A stretch of DNA of 42,207 bases from Bacteroidota bacterium (GCA_030706145.1 JAUZPB010000028.1:1-42207); one strand, 5' to 3'. Shown: positions 10,101 to 18,942, numbered from the stretch's first letter. The notes: a model not told the origin generated them from the sequence alone. Made by a program: numbers and translations.

Positions 10101-10581
10101 CATAATTATTGTTCACAAGATGTACAGAGACTACACCGCTAGCGCAAGCAGATAATACAATAAGGCCTTCCTTGTACTGCTTAAGTAATTCGAAATCGAT
10201 TCTGGGCTTGTAATAAAATCCTTCAGTATGCCCAAGAGAAGAAAGTTTCATCATATTCTTATAGCCAGTTTTATTTTTGGCCAGAAGAATCAGATGGTTA
10301 TAGTGTCTGGATTTCTTTTTATCAGAACCATCTTCACTTTTACCTTTGTCAAATCTGGAGCCATCAGGAACAATATAGGCTTCCATACCTGCAATAGGTT
10401 TAACTCCTTCTTTTTCAGCCTTATGAAAAAATTCGGAAACGCCGAACATCACACCGTGGTCTGTAAGAGCAACAGCTGGCTGGTTATTTTTTTTTGCAGC
10501 TTTAAGGAGTTCGGGTACTGTACAAGCAGCATCCTGAAGACTATAATGAGAATGATTGTGTAGATGTATAAATTCAGCCAT
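7117..10581 (-). CDS. dnaE: DNA polymerase III alpha subunit
   Basis: The 1154-residue replicative polymerase subunit of the DnaE1 type. The N-terminal PHP domain starts with HLHNHSHYS (6-14) and has ALTDHG near 38-43. The polymerase domain contains GPGRGSAAGS (365-374) and the catalytic acidic motif PDIDVDFGDD (406-415). A helix-hairpin-helix region and an OB-fold (VRACGVITGL..., about residue 1000) follow, with the tau-binding tail at the end. Length and motifs are normal and no proofreading exonuclease domain is fused. It is 11 bases downstream of dut and is presumably co-transcribed with it. Confidence 0.97.
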   Translation of the reverse strand: MAEFIHLHNHSHYSLQDAACTVPELLKAAKKNNQPAVALTDHGVMFGVSEFFHKAEKEGVKPIAGMEAYIVPDGSRFDKGKSEDGSDKKKSRHYNHLILLAKNKTGYKNMMKLSSLGHTEGFYYKPRIDFELLKQYKEGLIVLSACASGVVSVHLVNNNYDKAKSVAIQYHELFGDDFYLEIQDHNMDIDKPILEGMPKLSKELGIKLVATNDCHYVEKDHAIAHNILLLLGDKSGTADYKKLRYNTDQIYFKSSDEMADLFRKYPGAVENTLEINEKINFKLEFEGYLSPHFPIPPESNAKNLDEYFEQIAREGLHKRFKKLTPEIEDRFNYELETIKKMGYSGYFLIVQDYINASKSRGIAVGPGRGSAAGSLVAYTTGITNVNPLDYDLLFERFLNPARKSMPDIDVDFGDDKRGLAIEYVKEKYGEKSVCQIVTFNRLSSKAVLKDVARVLGIPIPTVNSITKFIPSKFGKVYTIEQALAEVPELKWVRESNDPTIRELIKYARILEGMNRNASKHAAAVVISPGDVSNYVPLATQGTGNDLIAQYNMKEIESAGLLKMDFLGLRTLTIIQDTIALIKKNHGIEINPDDIPIDDEKTYQLFAKGQTTAVFQFESGPMREYLKKLKPTSIKDLSAMNALYRPGPMEFIDDFIKRKHGIAKPEYLHPVLEPILQETYGIIVYQEQVIQIANKAGGMSLAEADILRRAMGKKDLQAMAEQKTKFVDGASKNGIDPKVAIAIFEAIDKFANYGFNKSHAVAYSVVAYHTAYLKAHYPAEFLAANLTNEFGNTDKVTTFLEDCRKLKIEVLCPDINTPSVYFDVLDGKIVFGMCAIKNVGIGAIEEIIRKKEELGRDFKSIFDLCSNVDTRLVNKRALEGLVLAGAFDKLSGTREQNLCAVESALDFGNKVRNSALSITDSLFGGIAETVEIPEPSLPDVNSWTSKEELSKEREVLGFYLTNHPLRKYELEYKSFATIHLGETEGELTNVEQVRACGVITGLKKKIDRSGKTMAFFTLDDFSGSCECLVFGSTFEKINQYIEEEAPVVLIGKPESSGDAIKLQIENAMSFEEVRNLTKSLKIVIDNEKFQDINVISELKNLFEKYKGNILPIIHFQNNGDRTRLFQVQKYRVRICDEFLSAMTQLLGDDSILLCA

Positions 10582-10592
10582 AAAATTCGATT

Positions 10593-11051
10593 TCAGTCCT
10601 TTCCTGTATGTCCAAATCCGCCTTGACCGCGGTCGCTATCATTCAAATCATTAGTTTCAATTAAATCAGCAACAAAAACCTTTGATAAGACCATTTGTGC
10701 AATCCTATCACCGCGAGTAATAATGAAATCCGAATCACTGAAATTAATTAGAATTACTTTTATTTCTCCTCTGTAATCCGAATCAATTGTTCCCGGTGAA
10801 TTAAGAACTCCAATAGCATATTTAGCAGCAAGTCCACTTCTTGGGCGGACCTGCAACTCATAGCCTTCAGGAATTTCAACGGAAAGATTCGTTGGGACAA
10901 GTGCAATTTTACCGCTTGGGATTATGATCTTCTCTAATACAGCAGCTCTAAGATCAAGTCCAGCACTTCCTTTTGTAGCATATTCAGGGAGAGGAATATC
11001 GGGAAAATCTGTAGAAACTCTTTTTACCTTTAATAGAATCTTTTCATTCAT
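10593..11051 (-). CDS. dut: dUTP diphosphatase (dUTPase)
   Basis: A 152-residue trimeric dUTPase that hydrolyses dUTP to dUMP and pyrophosphate, keeping uracil out of DNA and supplying dUMP for dTMP synthesis. All five family motifs can be seen: AGLDLRA (30-36), RPRSGLA (69-75), NSPGTIDSDYRGEI (84-97), RIAQMV (116-121) and the flexible C-terminal RGQGGFGHTG (141-150). The ATG is preceded by AGGAAAG. It leads directly into dnaE, which fits a small DNA-replication operon. Confidence 0.96.
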   Translation of the reverse strand: MNEKILLKVKRVSTDFPDIPLPEYATKGSAGLDLRAAVLEKIIIPSGKIALVPTNLSVEIPEGYELQVRPRSGLAAKYAIGVLNSPGTIDSDYRGEIKVILINFSDSDFIITRGDRIAQMVLSKVFVADLIETNDLNDSDRGQGGFGHTGKD

Positions 11052-11171
11052 AAATATCTTTCCTAGACAAAATATCAGTAGTAAAATAATATTAAAACGT
11101 TTTGAAAGGTACTATGAATTTAGCTTCAACAAAGGTTAAATGCAATCTTGATTATTAATAAAATTAAAGAT

Positions 11172-11194
11172 GAGAAAAGGCAAAGCCTTTTCTC
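11172..11194 (-). terminator. Intrinsic terminator after the GT9 gene
   Basis: A perfect 10-base stem GAGAAAAGGC (11172-11181) / GCCTTTTCTC (11185-11194) encloses a three-base loop. It begins seven bases past the stop codon at 11201 and is followed on the minus strand by ATCTTTAATTTTATT. It separates the polysaccharide-related genes from dut-dnaE. Confidence 0.65.
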
Positions 11195-11200
11195 TCACGT

Positions 11201-12313
11201 TCATGTGTTTAAATTTTGATTTACAGAGAGCAGAACCCTTTCCGGGTAGATGTGTTCAATGCATCTATAATCCTCATTTTTGCATTTAGGAGTAAAATAG
11301 CATTGGCAAGGTTTTTCGGGTTCCAGAATCTCTCCTCTACCAAAAAGTTCGAATTCATTTTTGTTAAAAATATTATTAAAGAGTATAAGTTTCTTCTTTA
11401 AGCCAATTGCAATATGCATTCCCATGGTTACTGCCGAAACGATAAGATCGCATTCATTCATAAGTCCCATAAAGGTCTTTAGGGGCATAACGCCGAAATA
11501 TTTTGCATTTGTTTTTTGTTGAAGTCTTTGATTTTTTTCCTGTTCTTCAGGGCCGCCAAGTATAACAACTTCGTAGCCGGAAGCTTGGAGTCCTTTTATT
11601 AAATCAAGCCAATACTCTTCTGGCCACAGCCTAGAAGTCCATCTTCCACCACATCCAGTATTTAAGCCAACAACCTTTTTCGAATGGTCAATTTCAAACT
11701 GTCTACTCGTATCGAAGGCTGGAAGGATATATTGCTGTAAATTATATTCGAATCCACAAATCTCGAATATTTCCTGCATATAGTTTTTCTTATTTGCAAT
11801 ACTGACATCATCAAAAATGCCGGTCATATACTTATGGATCGCTAAATCGTTTGCAGGATAAGGTTTATTATCTTTTAGGATATAGCCAAAAACATTTTTT
11901 ATATCACTTAAAGATTTGACTAAAGCGCAGGCTTGTTCATCTTTATCAAGATTAATAACAACATCATAGAGAGAATTCTTAACAATTGTCAAAGATGTTT
12001 CATTCCATCCAAGAATCTTATCAACCCCTAGTGAATTTTCTTTGGCAGAAGGAACCAGATCTGGGAACTGAGTAAGCCAAGTAAGATGTGCATCTGGATA
12101 CTTTTCCCTAAGAGCATATAGTAGTGGAGTAGTTCTAATTACATCACCTGCAGCTCCAAGTTTAATAATCAGTATGTTTATAGAAGCAGGATTATAGAAT
12201 TTGCAAACCTCTCCGTTTTCCTCCTGGCAATGAACTCCATGTTGTTTATTTGGTTTGCATGGTATATAGCCTACGAAATGCCGGCAGTCGAATCTGATCT
12301 TATTAAAATCCAT
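11201..12313 (-). CDS. Glycosyltransferase family 9 protein with N-terminal four-cysteine motif
   Basis: A 370-residue GT-B fold protein resembling heptosyltransferases of LPS core assembly. The GT9 body begins near residue 45 with INILIIKLGAAGDVIRTTPL; the second domain shows GLNTGCGGRWTSRLWP and SAVTMGMHIAIGLKKK, the sugar-nucleotide binding region. Before it sits a 40-residue extension with C10, C19, C29 and C37 (CRHF-x5-PC spacing), which looks like a metal-binding site. More cysteines occur near the C-terminus (PCQCYFTPKC). The sugar donor and acceptor cannot be told. It lies 82 bases after a flippase gene and is followed by a terminator, suggesting a role in envelope glycan synthesis. 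Confidence 0.83.
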   Translation of the reverse strand: MDFNKIRFDCRHFVGYIPCKPNKQHGVHCQEENGEVCKFYNPASINILIIKLGAAGDVIRTTPLLYALREKYPDAHLTWLTQFPDLVPSAKENSLGVDKILGWNETSLTIVKNSLYDVVINLDKDEQACALVKSLSDIKNVFGYILKDNKPYPANDLAIHKYMTGIFDDVSIANKKNYMQEIFEICGFEYNLQQYILPAFDTSRQFEIDHSKKVVGLNTGCGGRWTSRLWPEEYWLDLIKGLQASGYEVVILGGPEEQEKNQRLQQKTNAKYFGVMPLKTFMGLMNECDLIVSAVTMGMHIAIGLKKKLILFNNIFNKNEFELFGRGEILEPEKPCQCYFTPKCKNEDYRCIEHIYPERVLLSVNQNLNT

Positions 12314-12395
12314 AAAGTTAAGTTAAATTTTGAATTAGTTTATTTTAGACAAAAATAAAAAATAATTAAACAAAAAAGTAATACACAAGAAGTAA

Positions 12396-13856
12396 TTATA
12401 CTCTTTTTCCAGGAATTCTAATCAGTTTCTTAAATAGAAGATTTTTAAGTGACAAGATTTCCTCTTTATTTATAATTCTAAAGACAAGCAAAAGCATAAA
12501 AAACAATATCAGCAATCCTGTTTTATATAGAAGGTTTGCCCCGCCAAAGGTATAAAAACCCAAAGCATAAATACCAATTGCAAAGAATATCCTTAGTATT
12601 TTACTATATTCGTAGTCAATTTTGTAGAATCTTTGAGTAATAAAGAAAAGAACAATGGCCATAATAAAGTAACTTGCAAGAGTAGCCAAAGCCGCACCAA
12701 TCATTCCCCAGACTGGGATCAAGAGAAAATTAACAACAACATTAGTCAGAGCACCAATTCCAGTAATATATGGAAGATGTTTTGTTTTCTCTTTAATAAA
12801 AATCCCTGCTGTGAAATTTATATAGATTCCATTAAAAAGATAGCCAAGCAGTATAATTGGAATAATAGATAATCCGCTCCAATACCCCTGTCCAATCAGT
12901 AACTTAATAATATCCAGGTAAGAGGAAATAAAGACCAATATCACACTTCCAGCCAAAACGAAATAAGTAAGCACTTTGGCAAATATTTCTTTTGCATTAG
13001 CCTCCTTAGCATTATTCAAAAAGAAAGGCTGCCAGGCGTATTGGAACATAGAGACAAAAAGCATCATAAAAATTCCGAGCTTATAATTTGCTCCGTAAAT
13101 ACCAACAAGGTTCTGATTAGTCAAGGCTTGAAGTATAGGTCTGTCAATTACCTGAATAACCATTGAGGCAATTCCTGCAGGCAGATAAGGAATGCCAAAT
13201 TTCAACATTGTCCTCAAGGTTTCTTTGTTTATCTGCAACTGAAGGTTTTTTAATATATCTGGCAAAAGCACAAGGAAAGAAAACAATGAAGAAACAACAT
13301 TACTTATAAAAACTGCTTTGACACCAATATTAAAAAATCTTATAAGTATAACATTAAGAGCAACATTCAGTAAAATACTAGCAGTCCTAATAGCAGCAAA
13401 TCTCTTTGCCCTTCGTGCAAGTCGAAGATAAGCAAAAGGTATTACAGAAAGAGCATCAAAGAGCAAAATAAAAATAATGTAAGTTGTAATAATTGACTGT
13501 CCTTGTGGAATTTCCATAAAAGAGGAGACAGAATTGTGAAGAATAAGCAAAACAATGGAAATCATGACCGAGGTAAACAGGACGAACAGAAAAGGAGTAG
13601 AAAATACTTCTTTTCTTTCATTTTCTTTTTTAAGCGAAGCATACTTCATATAGGCAGAATCCATACCATACAAATAGACAATATTGAAAAATGCAATATA
13701 TGAGTAAGTTGTATTTACAATACCATATTCAGAAGTCAGAAGTACATGAGTATAGAACGGGACAAGCAAAAACGAAATAAATCTGCTTAAAATCGTACTT
13801 ATGCCATAGATTGCGGTATCTTTTGTTAATTCTTTAACTTTATCTTTCATCAACAT
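12396..13856 (-). CDS. Flippase of the polysaccharide transporter (Wzx/MATE-like) superfamily
   Basis: A 486-residue polytopic membrane protein with about 12-14 hydrophobic segments throughout. It begins with the typical LTKDTAIYGISTILSRFISFLLVPFYT-like first helix and contains GIPYLPAGIASMV in the middle, as in Wzx-type lipid-linked oligosaccharide flippases. Its likely role is to move an undecaprenyl-linked glycan across the inner membrane. It lies between nadC (21 bases upstream) and the GT9 gene, and is the first of two flippases in the window. Two possible ATGs (13856 and 13850) exist; the stronger choice is not clear. The substrate is unknown. Confidence 0.85.
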   Translation of the reverse strand: MLMKDKVKELTKDTAIYGISTILSRFISFLLVPFYTHVLLTSEYGIVNTTYSYIAFFNIVYLYGMDSAYMKYASLKKENERKEVFSTPFLFVLFTSVMISIVLLILHNSVSSFMEIPQGQSIITTYIIFILLFDALSVIPFAYLRLARRAKRFAAIRTASILLNVALNVILIRFFNIGVKAVFISNVVSSLFSFLVLLPDILKNLQLQINKETLRTMLKFGIPYLPAGIASMVIQVIDRPILQALTNQNLVGIYGANYKLGIFMMLFVSMFQYAWQPFFLNNAKEANAKEIFAKVLTYFVLAGSVILVFISSYLDIIKLLIGQGYWSGLSIIPIILLGYLFNGIYINFTAGIFIKEKTKHLPYITGIGALTNVVVNFLLIPVWGMIGAALATLASYFIMAIVLFFITQRFYKIDYEYSKILRIFFAIGIYALGFYTFGGANLLYKTGLLILFFMLLLVFRIINKEEILSLKNLLFKKLIRIPGKRV

Positions 13857-13877
13857 CTCAGTTATCGTAGTCCCGTA

Positions 13878-14729
13878 TCAAATTACAAGAGAAAGGTCAA
13901 GTGAAATATCAAGAGCTTTAACGCTATGTGTTAAGGCACCGACAGAAATAAAATCAACACCTGTTTCAGCAACAGCCCTAACAGTATCAAGGTTAATTCC
14001 ACCAGAAGCTTCAATAAGAGCCTGGTCGTCAATAAGGCTTACAGCCTCTAGCATCATATCCAAGTCAAAGTTATCCAACATAATAATATCGGCTTTACTA
14101 TCAAGAGCTTCCCTGGTTTCTTCCAGGTTTGTAACCTCAACCTCAATCTTAAATGATTTATTATTAGTTTTCATAAAATCGCGGCATGCAGAAACTGCTT
14201 TAGTAATAGAACCGGAGGCAGCGATATGATTATCTTTAATAAGGAACATGTCGTAGAGTCCAATTCTATGGTTACGGCATCCGCCAGCTTCAACAGCCAT
14301 TTTATCTAAGATGCGAAGACCAGGGACAGTTTTTCTTGTATCAATTATTTTTGTTTTTGTATGTTTTATGCTATTCTTAAAGCTGTTAGATAAGGTGGCA
14401 ATTCCACTCATTCTCTGCAAAAAATTTAGAGCTGTTCTTTCAGTAGTCAAAATTGAAGAGGCTTTCCCTTTTACAGAAGCAATTATGTGTCCATATTCAA
14501 CTTTATCGCCATCGCTAACAAATCTTTGAAAATTCAGAGAAGCGTCATAAAGCTGAAACACTCTTTGAACAATGTCCAGTCCTGCAATAATGCCCTTATC
14601 TTTTGCTAAAAATTTAGCTTCGCCAATAATATCTGGAGAAATAGTAGCCTGGGTAGTAATATCGCCAGGTCCAATATCTTCCTTAAATGCTCTTTGAATA
14701 ATTTCGTCTATTTCTTTTTGAAATTTCAT
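13878..14729 (-). CDS. nadC: Nicotinate-nucleotide pyrophosphorylase (carboxylating), quinolinate phosphoribosyltransferase
   Basis: A 283-residue enzyme of de novo NAD synthesis that turns quinolinate and PRPP into nicotinate mononucleotide with loss of CO2. Motifs include EDIGPGDIT near the start, RTALNFLQRMSGIAT, DTRKTVPGLR, the substrate-binding GGCRNHRIGLYD and IKDNHI, and EASGGINLD near the end. Length is normal. Its ATG overlaps the stop of the upstream thioesterase gene by four bases (ATGA), so the two are probably translationally coupled, although no shared pathway is known. Confidence 0.96.
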   Translation of the reverse strand: MKFQKEIDEIIQRAFKEDIGPGDITTQATISPDIIGEAKFLAKDKGIIAGLDIVQRVFQLYDASLNFQRFVSDGDKVEYGHIIASVKGKASSILTTERTALNFLQRMSGIATLSNSFKNSIKHTKTKIIDTRKTVPGLRILDKMAVEAGGCRNHRIGLYDMFLIKDNHIAASGSITKAVSACRDFMKTNNKSFKIEVEVTNLEETREALDSKADIIMLDNFDLDMMLEAVSLIDDQALIEASGGINLDTVRAVAETGVDFISVGALTHSVKALDISLDLSLVI

Positions 14730-15151
14730 TTTTCTTCTTCAATAGTTAAATGTGGAGATAAAGCTTCTAAATAAAATTGTGGAGGTCTTACAGCCTTCTT
14801 TGTATCTTCTTTAATAAAGATATGCTCGGTATACCCCTCTGCAACAATTTCTTCAGTTTCACTTCTTCTAATTACATAATCAATATGTATTTTGGGATGC
14901 GGGAGTTCTTTGACTATAGCCTCAACTTCAAGAAGATCATCATAGCGACCTGCATTTTTATATTTAATAAAAGATTCCAATACAGGAAGCTGGTAGCCTA
15001 AAGATTCTATTTTCCTGTAAGGTAAGCCAATATTTCTTAAGAGTTCAGTTCTCCCTACCTCAAAATATTCAAGATATTTACCGTTATAAACAAACTGCAT
15101 CTTATCAGTATCAGCATAACGGACTCTAATTAAAGTTTTATTTACTAACAT
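14726..15151 (-). CDS. Acyl-CoA thioesterase, YbgC/4-hydroxybenzoyl-CoA thioesterase type hotdog fold
   Basis: A 141-residue single hotdog-fold protein. The N-terminal signature YADTDKMQFVYNGKYLEYFE (12-31) matches the YbgC-like group, in which an Asp of the DTD motif is catalytic; the usual His after the tyrosine is an Asn here. Such enzymes hydrolyse acyl-CoA or acyl-ACP thioesters in the cytoplasm. It follows accA by 18 bases and overlaps nadC, so an accA-thioesterase-nadC operon is likely. The true substrate is unknown. Confidence 0.85.
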   Translation of the reverse strand: MLVNKTLIRVRYADTDKMQFVYNGKYLEYFEVGRTELLRNIGLPYRKIESLGYQLPVLESFIKYKNAGRYDDLLEVEAIVKELPHPKIHIDYVIRRSETEEIVAEGYTEHIFIKEDTKKAVRPPQFYLEALSPHLTIEEEK

Positions 15152-15169
15152 TCAATACTCAAAAAAAAT

Positions 15170-16120
15170 TTATTCGTTGAAGACGCCCATTCTGGCAAAT
15201 TTCTCATATCTATTATCAACCAGTTTATCTGGTTTAAGTTTAACTAGCTGACTTAATTCTTCTTTCAGGACCATTTTAAGATGTGCAGCCATTGCAGGAG
15301 GGTTAGTATGAGCTCCACCTAAGGGTTCGTGCACGATTCTATCTATTATTTTTTGCCTTAGCAGGTCAATTGCTGTAAGTCTTAAAGCTTCTGCGGCCTG
15401 CTCCTTGAAGTCCCAACTTTTCCACAAAATACTTGAACAAGACTCAGGACTAATAACCGAGTACCAGCAGTTTTCGAGCATAAGGATTCTATCACCTACA
15501 CCGATGCCAAGGGCACCACCGCTAGCCCCCTCACCAATAATAACTACAACAATTGGAACCTTAAGTTTGCTCATCTCGAAGAGATTTCTTGCAATAGCTT
15601 CAGCCTGTCCTCTTTGTTCAGCTTCAAGTCCCGGATAAGCACCAGGAGTATCTAACATGGTAATAATGGGTGTGTCAAATTTTTCGGCAAGTTTCATCAG
15701 TCGAAGAGCTTTTCTATAACCTTCGGGGTTAGGCATTCCGAAGTTTCTATAGACATTAGATTTTGTATCTCTACCTTTCTGATGACCAATTATCATTACT
15801 TTATATTCATCTAGTTTTGCAAAGCCGCCAACAATGGATTTATCATCCTTGCACAATCTATCACCATGGAGCTCCACAAAGTCTTTTGTCATAAGTTCAA
15901 TATAGTCGAGTGTATATGGACGTTCAGGATGCCGGGCAATCTGTACTTTCTGCCATCTAGTCAAATTGTTGTAAACGTTTTCCTTCAACTTTTGCACCTT
16001 TCTCTCGAGTTTTACTATTTCATCATCAATATCAAGTACTTCAGAATACTTCCTCATCTCAACAATTTTATTTTCAAGATCCAAAATCGGCTTTTCAAAT
16101 TCCAACACAGTTTTATTCAT
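15170..16120 (-). CDS. accA: Acetyl-CoA carboxylase carboxyltransferase subunit alpha
   Basis: A 316-residue subunit that, with AccD, transfers the carboxyl group from biotin to acetyl-CoA to form malonyl-CoA. The N-terminal helical region holds the family start [12 protein letters not shown], followed by [35 protein letters not shown] and the oxyanion region [12 protein letters not shown], then [10 protein letters not shown]. All are diagnostic for AccA. The ATG at 16120 is chosen over a TTG one codon upstream because AGAGG lies eight bases before it. It lies only 11 bases after the GT2 fusion gene, so it may share a transcript with the polysaccharide genes. Its partner accD is at 37921-38760, some 22 kb away. 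Confidence 0.96.
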   Translation of the reverse strand: MNKTVLEFEKPILDLENKIVEMRKYSEVLDIDDEIVKLERKVQKLKENVYNNLTRWQKVQIARHPERPYTLDYIELMTKDFVELHGDRLCKDDKSIVGGFAKLDEYKVMIIGHQKGRDTKSNVYRNFGMPNPEGYRKALRLMKLAEKFDTPIITMLDTPGAYPGLEAEQRGQAEAIARNLFEMSKLKVPIVVVIIGEGASGGALGIGVGDRILMLENCWYSVISPESCSSILWKSWDFKEQAAEALRLTAIDLLRQKIIDRIVHEPLGGAHTNPPAMAAHLKMVLKEELSQLVKLKPDKLVDNRYEKFARMGVFNE

Positions 16121-16131
16121 CAAAGCGCCTC

Positions 16132-18111
16132 TTAATTTATCATTTTACTAAAAGTTTTGCCCAAAATCTCCAGATCAAGCCAAATATTTTGATTTTTGGC
16201 ATAAAAAATATCCAATTTAGTTATGTCGTTTTTATCGTTTTTATCAATTAGTTCAGTATACCATAGGCCTGTAAGTCCCTCTTTTCCCAAATAAAGTTGG
16301 GGATCAGCCTGATATAGCATAGGCCCCACGAGGCTCTTTTTTTGAAGAAAGACCTTTGGCAAAGCAAGAATAAATTTTATAAATTCATTGCTTATTCCAG
16401 TAATTTTTTCACAAAGATATACAAACGGATATATCAAAATCAAGGATGGAATAGTTAATATCTCATCCATCAGAAACTTGAAAACTTTATTGGTAAAGGA
16501 AGAGATGTTAAAAGAGACCTCAAGAAGAGGAATATCATCGAGCATAGTAATAGAAGATTTACCGACCAGGAAGTCAAGTTCACTTCCTGCTACCTTAAAA
16601 TCTACGTTTTCCCCCTGACAATCAGAGACAATGGCCAGCATCTGATTATAGCTTAATTCATTGGAAGAGAAAATAACCTCATTAATTCTTTCTTCTTTTA
16701 TGATCTTTTTTAAGTTATCCAAACTTCCAATAACTTTGAAATCCTCTATTTTCTCTCCAATTGTCTTTCGTGTAATTCCTATTAGCCCAGTAATAGTATG
16801 GACAGCAGCAGATCTAGATTTAACTCTTTTTGCAAGTTCTACAGAATTTTTATCTGTTCCGACTATTAGAGTCTTATATTTTTGAAAATTCTCTGTTCTA
16901 CCAAGCTTAAATAAAAGTTTCAGCAACATTCGCCACAAAGGAAATGCTAAGAAGAGTAACAGATAAGTAATTATTACAACAGCACGGCTATAAGCGTATT
17001 GCTTAAAGAAATATGTTACAGAAGAGAGTACAAAGAATCCAATAAAAATGGAATATATCGATCTTAGAACAGAAAAAGAGTCTCTTTTATAGCTTTTCGT
17101 AATAAAACCGATCAAGATCTGTATAGCAGCCGGAATCGAATACACAATAATTACCGAGTATTGAGGAAAGCCTCTCCAATGTTCGGCATGATAAAATTTA
17201 GAAGCAAGAAAAAGAGTAAGGTCAAAAAAGAAAAAATCAAGTGTAACGGCAAGAAAAATCAATCTATAAACATTTACAAAAGCAAGAGTTTTTCTAAGAG
17301 CAATGGCAAATTGAAGAATTACTTCAACAATAAAAGAAGAAGAAAAGTGTTTTTTAACAAACAGATGCATAGCATCATAAAAGACCTTTGTTTCATCCAT
17401 ACTTGATCTTTTTGTGCTCTCACCCTTGTAATGAATAATTTGCGTGTTATGGAAATAATAGACCTTATAGCCAGCTTTTTGAATCCGGTAGCATAAGTCA
17501 AGATCCTCCCCATACATAAAGAACTGGGAGTCAAAACCACCAACGGCCTGATATACCTCTCTTTTCATTAACATAAAAGCGCCAGAGATGGCATCTACTT
17601 CATAAGTTTTATTTTCATCTAGGTAAGTAAGGTTATATTTAGCGAACAACTTACTTTTAGGGAAAAAAGAGCTAAGTCCAGTTACTTTGCAAAACGAAGC
17701 CCATGGCCCAGGGAAGCCTCTACGGCAAGCAAGTTGAAGAGTTCCATCTGAATTAAGGACCTTGCAACCAGCAAGTCCCGCATCCGGAGTAGATTCAAAA
17801 AAAGCGATAAGTTTTTCAAATGTATCCTCCTGAACAATTGTATCAGGATTGATAAGAAGAATATACCTTCCTGATGAAATCTCAAGGCCCATATTGTTAG
17901 CAATACCAAAGCCTACATTTTTTTTGTTGGCAATGAGTTTAACGCCGGGAAATTTCTCTTCAAGCATTTCCACACTACCATCATCAGAGGCATTATCGAC
18001 TACGATTATTTCTTTTGAGATGCTGGGAGAACTTCTCTGAATTGAATTAAGGAGATTTTGAAGAAACTCTTTAACGTTAAAATTGACTATAATTATAGAT
18101 AGGTCTATCAC
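16132..18111 (-). CDS. Fusion of a GT2 glycosyltransferase and a degenerate polyprenyl-phosphate sugar-transferase-like domain
   Basis: A 659-residue membrane protein. Residues 1-260 form a GT2 domain of the rhamnosyltransferase type: SIIIVNFN (5-12), [19 protein letters not shown], the acidic NPD (88-90) and [10 protein letters not shown] (200-209). About four membrane segments follow (280-400), then a Rossmann-like domain ([10 protein letters not shown] at 411-420). The end (540-659) resembles a bacterial sugar transferase: a membrane helix, SLVGP (593-597), GLTGLWYTE (612-620) and the terminal [20 protein letters not shown] (634-653). The catalytic KFRSM and DE-x-PQ motifs of active enzymes, both present in the gene at 20148-21550, are missing, so this half is probably inactive in transfer. 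The start is GTG with a weak ribosome binding site. Substrates are unknown. Confidence 0.78.
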   Translation of the reverse strand: MIDLSIIIVNFNVKEFLQNLLNSIQRSSPSISKEIIVVDNASDDGSVEMLEEKFPGVKLIANKKNVGFGIANNMGLEISSGRYILLINPDTIVQEDTFEKLIAFFESTPDAGLAGCKVLNSDGTLQLACRRGFPGPWASFCKVTGLSSFFPKSKLFAKYNLTYLDENKTYEVDAISGAFMLMKREVYQAVGGFDSQFFMYGEDLDLCYRIQKAGYKVYYFHNTQIIHYKGESTKRSSMDETKVFYDAMHLFVKKHFSSSFIVEVILQFAIALRKTLAFVNVYRLIFLAVTLDFFFFDLTLFLASKFYHAEHWRGFPQYSVIIVYSIPAAIQILIGFITKSYKRDSFSVLRSIYSIFIGFFVLSSVTYFFKQYAYSRAVVIITYLLLFLAFPLWRMLLKLLFKLGRTENFQKYKTLIVGTDKNSVELAKRVKSRSAAVHTITGLIGITRKTIGEKIEDFKVIGSLDNLKKIIKEERINEVIFSSNELSYNQMLAIVSDCQGENVDFKVAGSELDFLVGKSSITMLDDIPLLEVSFNISSFTNKVFKFLMDEILTIPSLILIYPFVYLCEKITGISNEFIKFILALPKVFLQKKSLVGPMLYQADPQLYLGKEGLTGLWYTELIDKNDKNDITKLDIFYAKNQNIWLDLEILGKTFSKMIN

Positions 18112-18165
18112 TTCGATAATAATATTATATTACAATTAAATAAAAAAGTAATGGTAGAAAAGAGT

Positions 18166-18206
18166 TGAGGCAACAAGTTAAGATCACATTAACTTCAGTT
18201 GCCTCA
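18166..18206 (-). terminator. Terminator after the Dpm1-like gene
   Basis: The arms TGAGGCAAC (18166-18174) and GTTGCCTCA (18198-18206) pair perfectly. Inside them AAGTTAA (18175-18181) pairs with TTAACTT (18189-18195), with a two-base bulge on one side. The minus-strand tail contains ACTCTTTTCTACC. It starts ten bases after the stop at 18216 and would separate the aminotransferase/Dpm1 transcript from the GT2 fusion gene and accA. Confidence 0.65.
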
Positions 18207-18215
18207 TAAAAATCA

Positions 18216-18938
18216 TTAATTCAGAACTCCGAAGATACTTTTTAACCTGAGCTTCCAAACCATAAAAATAGCTTCACGCACTATTTTTTTTGACATTTTG
18301 GATCTTCCCTTGACTCTATCGACAAATATAATTGGAATCTCCTTTATTCTAAAGCCGCCCTTCCATGCCTTAAAATTCATTTCAATCTGGAAAGAATAAC
18401 CATTTGAGGTAATTTTATCGAGGTTAATTGATTCAAGTACTTTTCTTCTGAAGCATTTGAATCCGCCTGTTGCATCGGCTACGGGTAATCCTGTAACAAA
18501 CTTAGTATATTTATTGGCATAATAGCTAAGTAATAATCTTCTCATAGGCCAGTTAATAACATTAACTCCGTTACTATAGCGGCTACCTATGACAAGGTCA
18601 TTTTCCTTTATGGTTTCAAAAAAGGTGGCAATATCTTTAGGATCATGAGAGTAATCGGCATCCATCTGAATTGCAAATTCATATCCATTTTTGAGCATAT
18701 AGTGAAAACCAGCAACATAAGCAGTCCCCAAGCCCATTTTTTGGGGACGCTCAATTATTTTGATACAATTATCCGACTTTTGTTTTTCCTTAACAAACTG
18801 CGCAGTTCCGTCTGGGGAGTTATCGTCAACGACGAGAATATCCAAAAAGGGATAGCGCGCCCTTAGATCCGGAATAAGCATTTGAAGGTTATCCAGTTCA
18901 TTATAAGTAGGTATTATGACGATTGACTTCCCATTCAT
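18216..18938 (-). CDS. Polyprenol-phosphate mannosyltransferase-like GT2 glycosyltransferase
   Basis: A 240-residue soluble GT2 enzyme of the Dpm1 group, which transfers a hexose from a nucleotide sugar to polyprenyl phosphate on the cytoplasmic face of the membrane. Motifs: IIPTYNELDNLQ (8-19), VVDDNSPDGTA, GLGTAYVAGF, the metal-binding DADYSHDP (about 93-100), IGSRYSNG and the late ATGGFKCFRR. It lacks the C-terminal membrane domain of longer homologues. It follows the aminotransferase gene by four bases (TAA GTTC ATG), so it is probably co-translated. The lipid-linked sugar could serve as donor for the glycan of this locus or for protein glycosylation. Confidence 0.86.
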   Translation of the reverse strand: MNGKSIVIIPTYNELDNLQMLIPDLRARYPFLDILVVDDNSPDGTAQFVKEKQKSDNCIKIIERPQKMGLGTAYVAGFHYMLKNGYEFAIQMDADYSHDPKDIATFFETIKENDLVIGSRYSNGVNVINWPMRRLLLSYYANKYTKFVTGLPVADATGGFKCFRRKVLESINLDKITSNGYSFQIEMNFKAWKGGFRIKEIPIIFVDRVKGRSKMSKKIVREAIFMVWKLRLKSIFGVLN

Positions 18939-18942
18939 GAAC

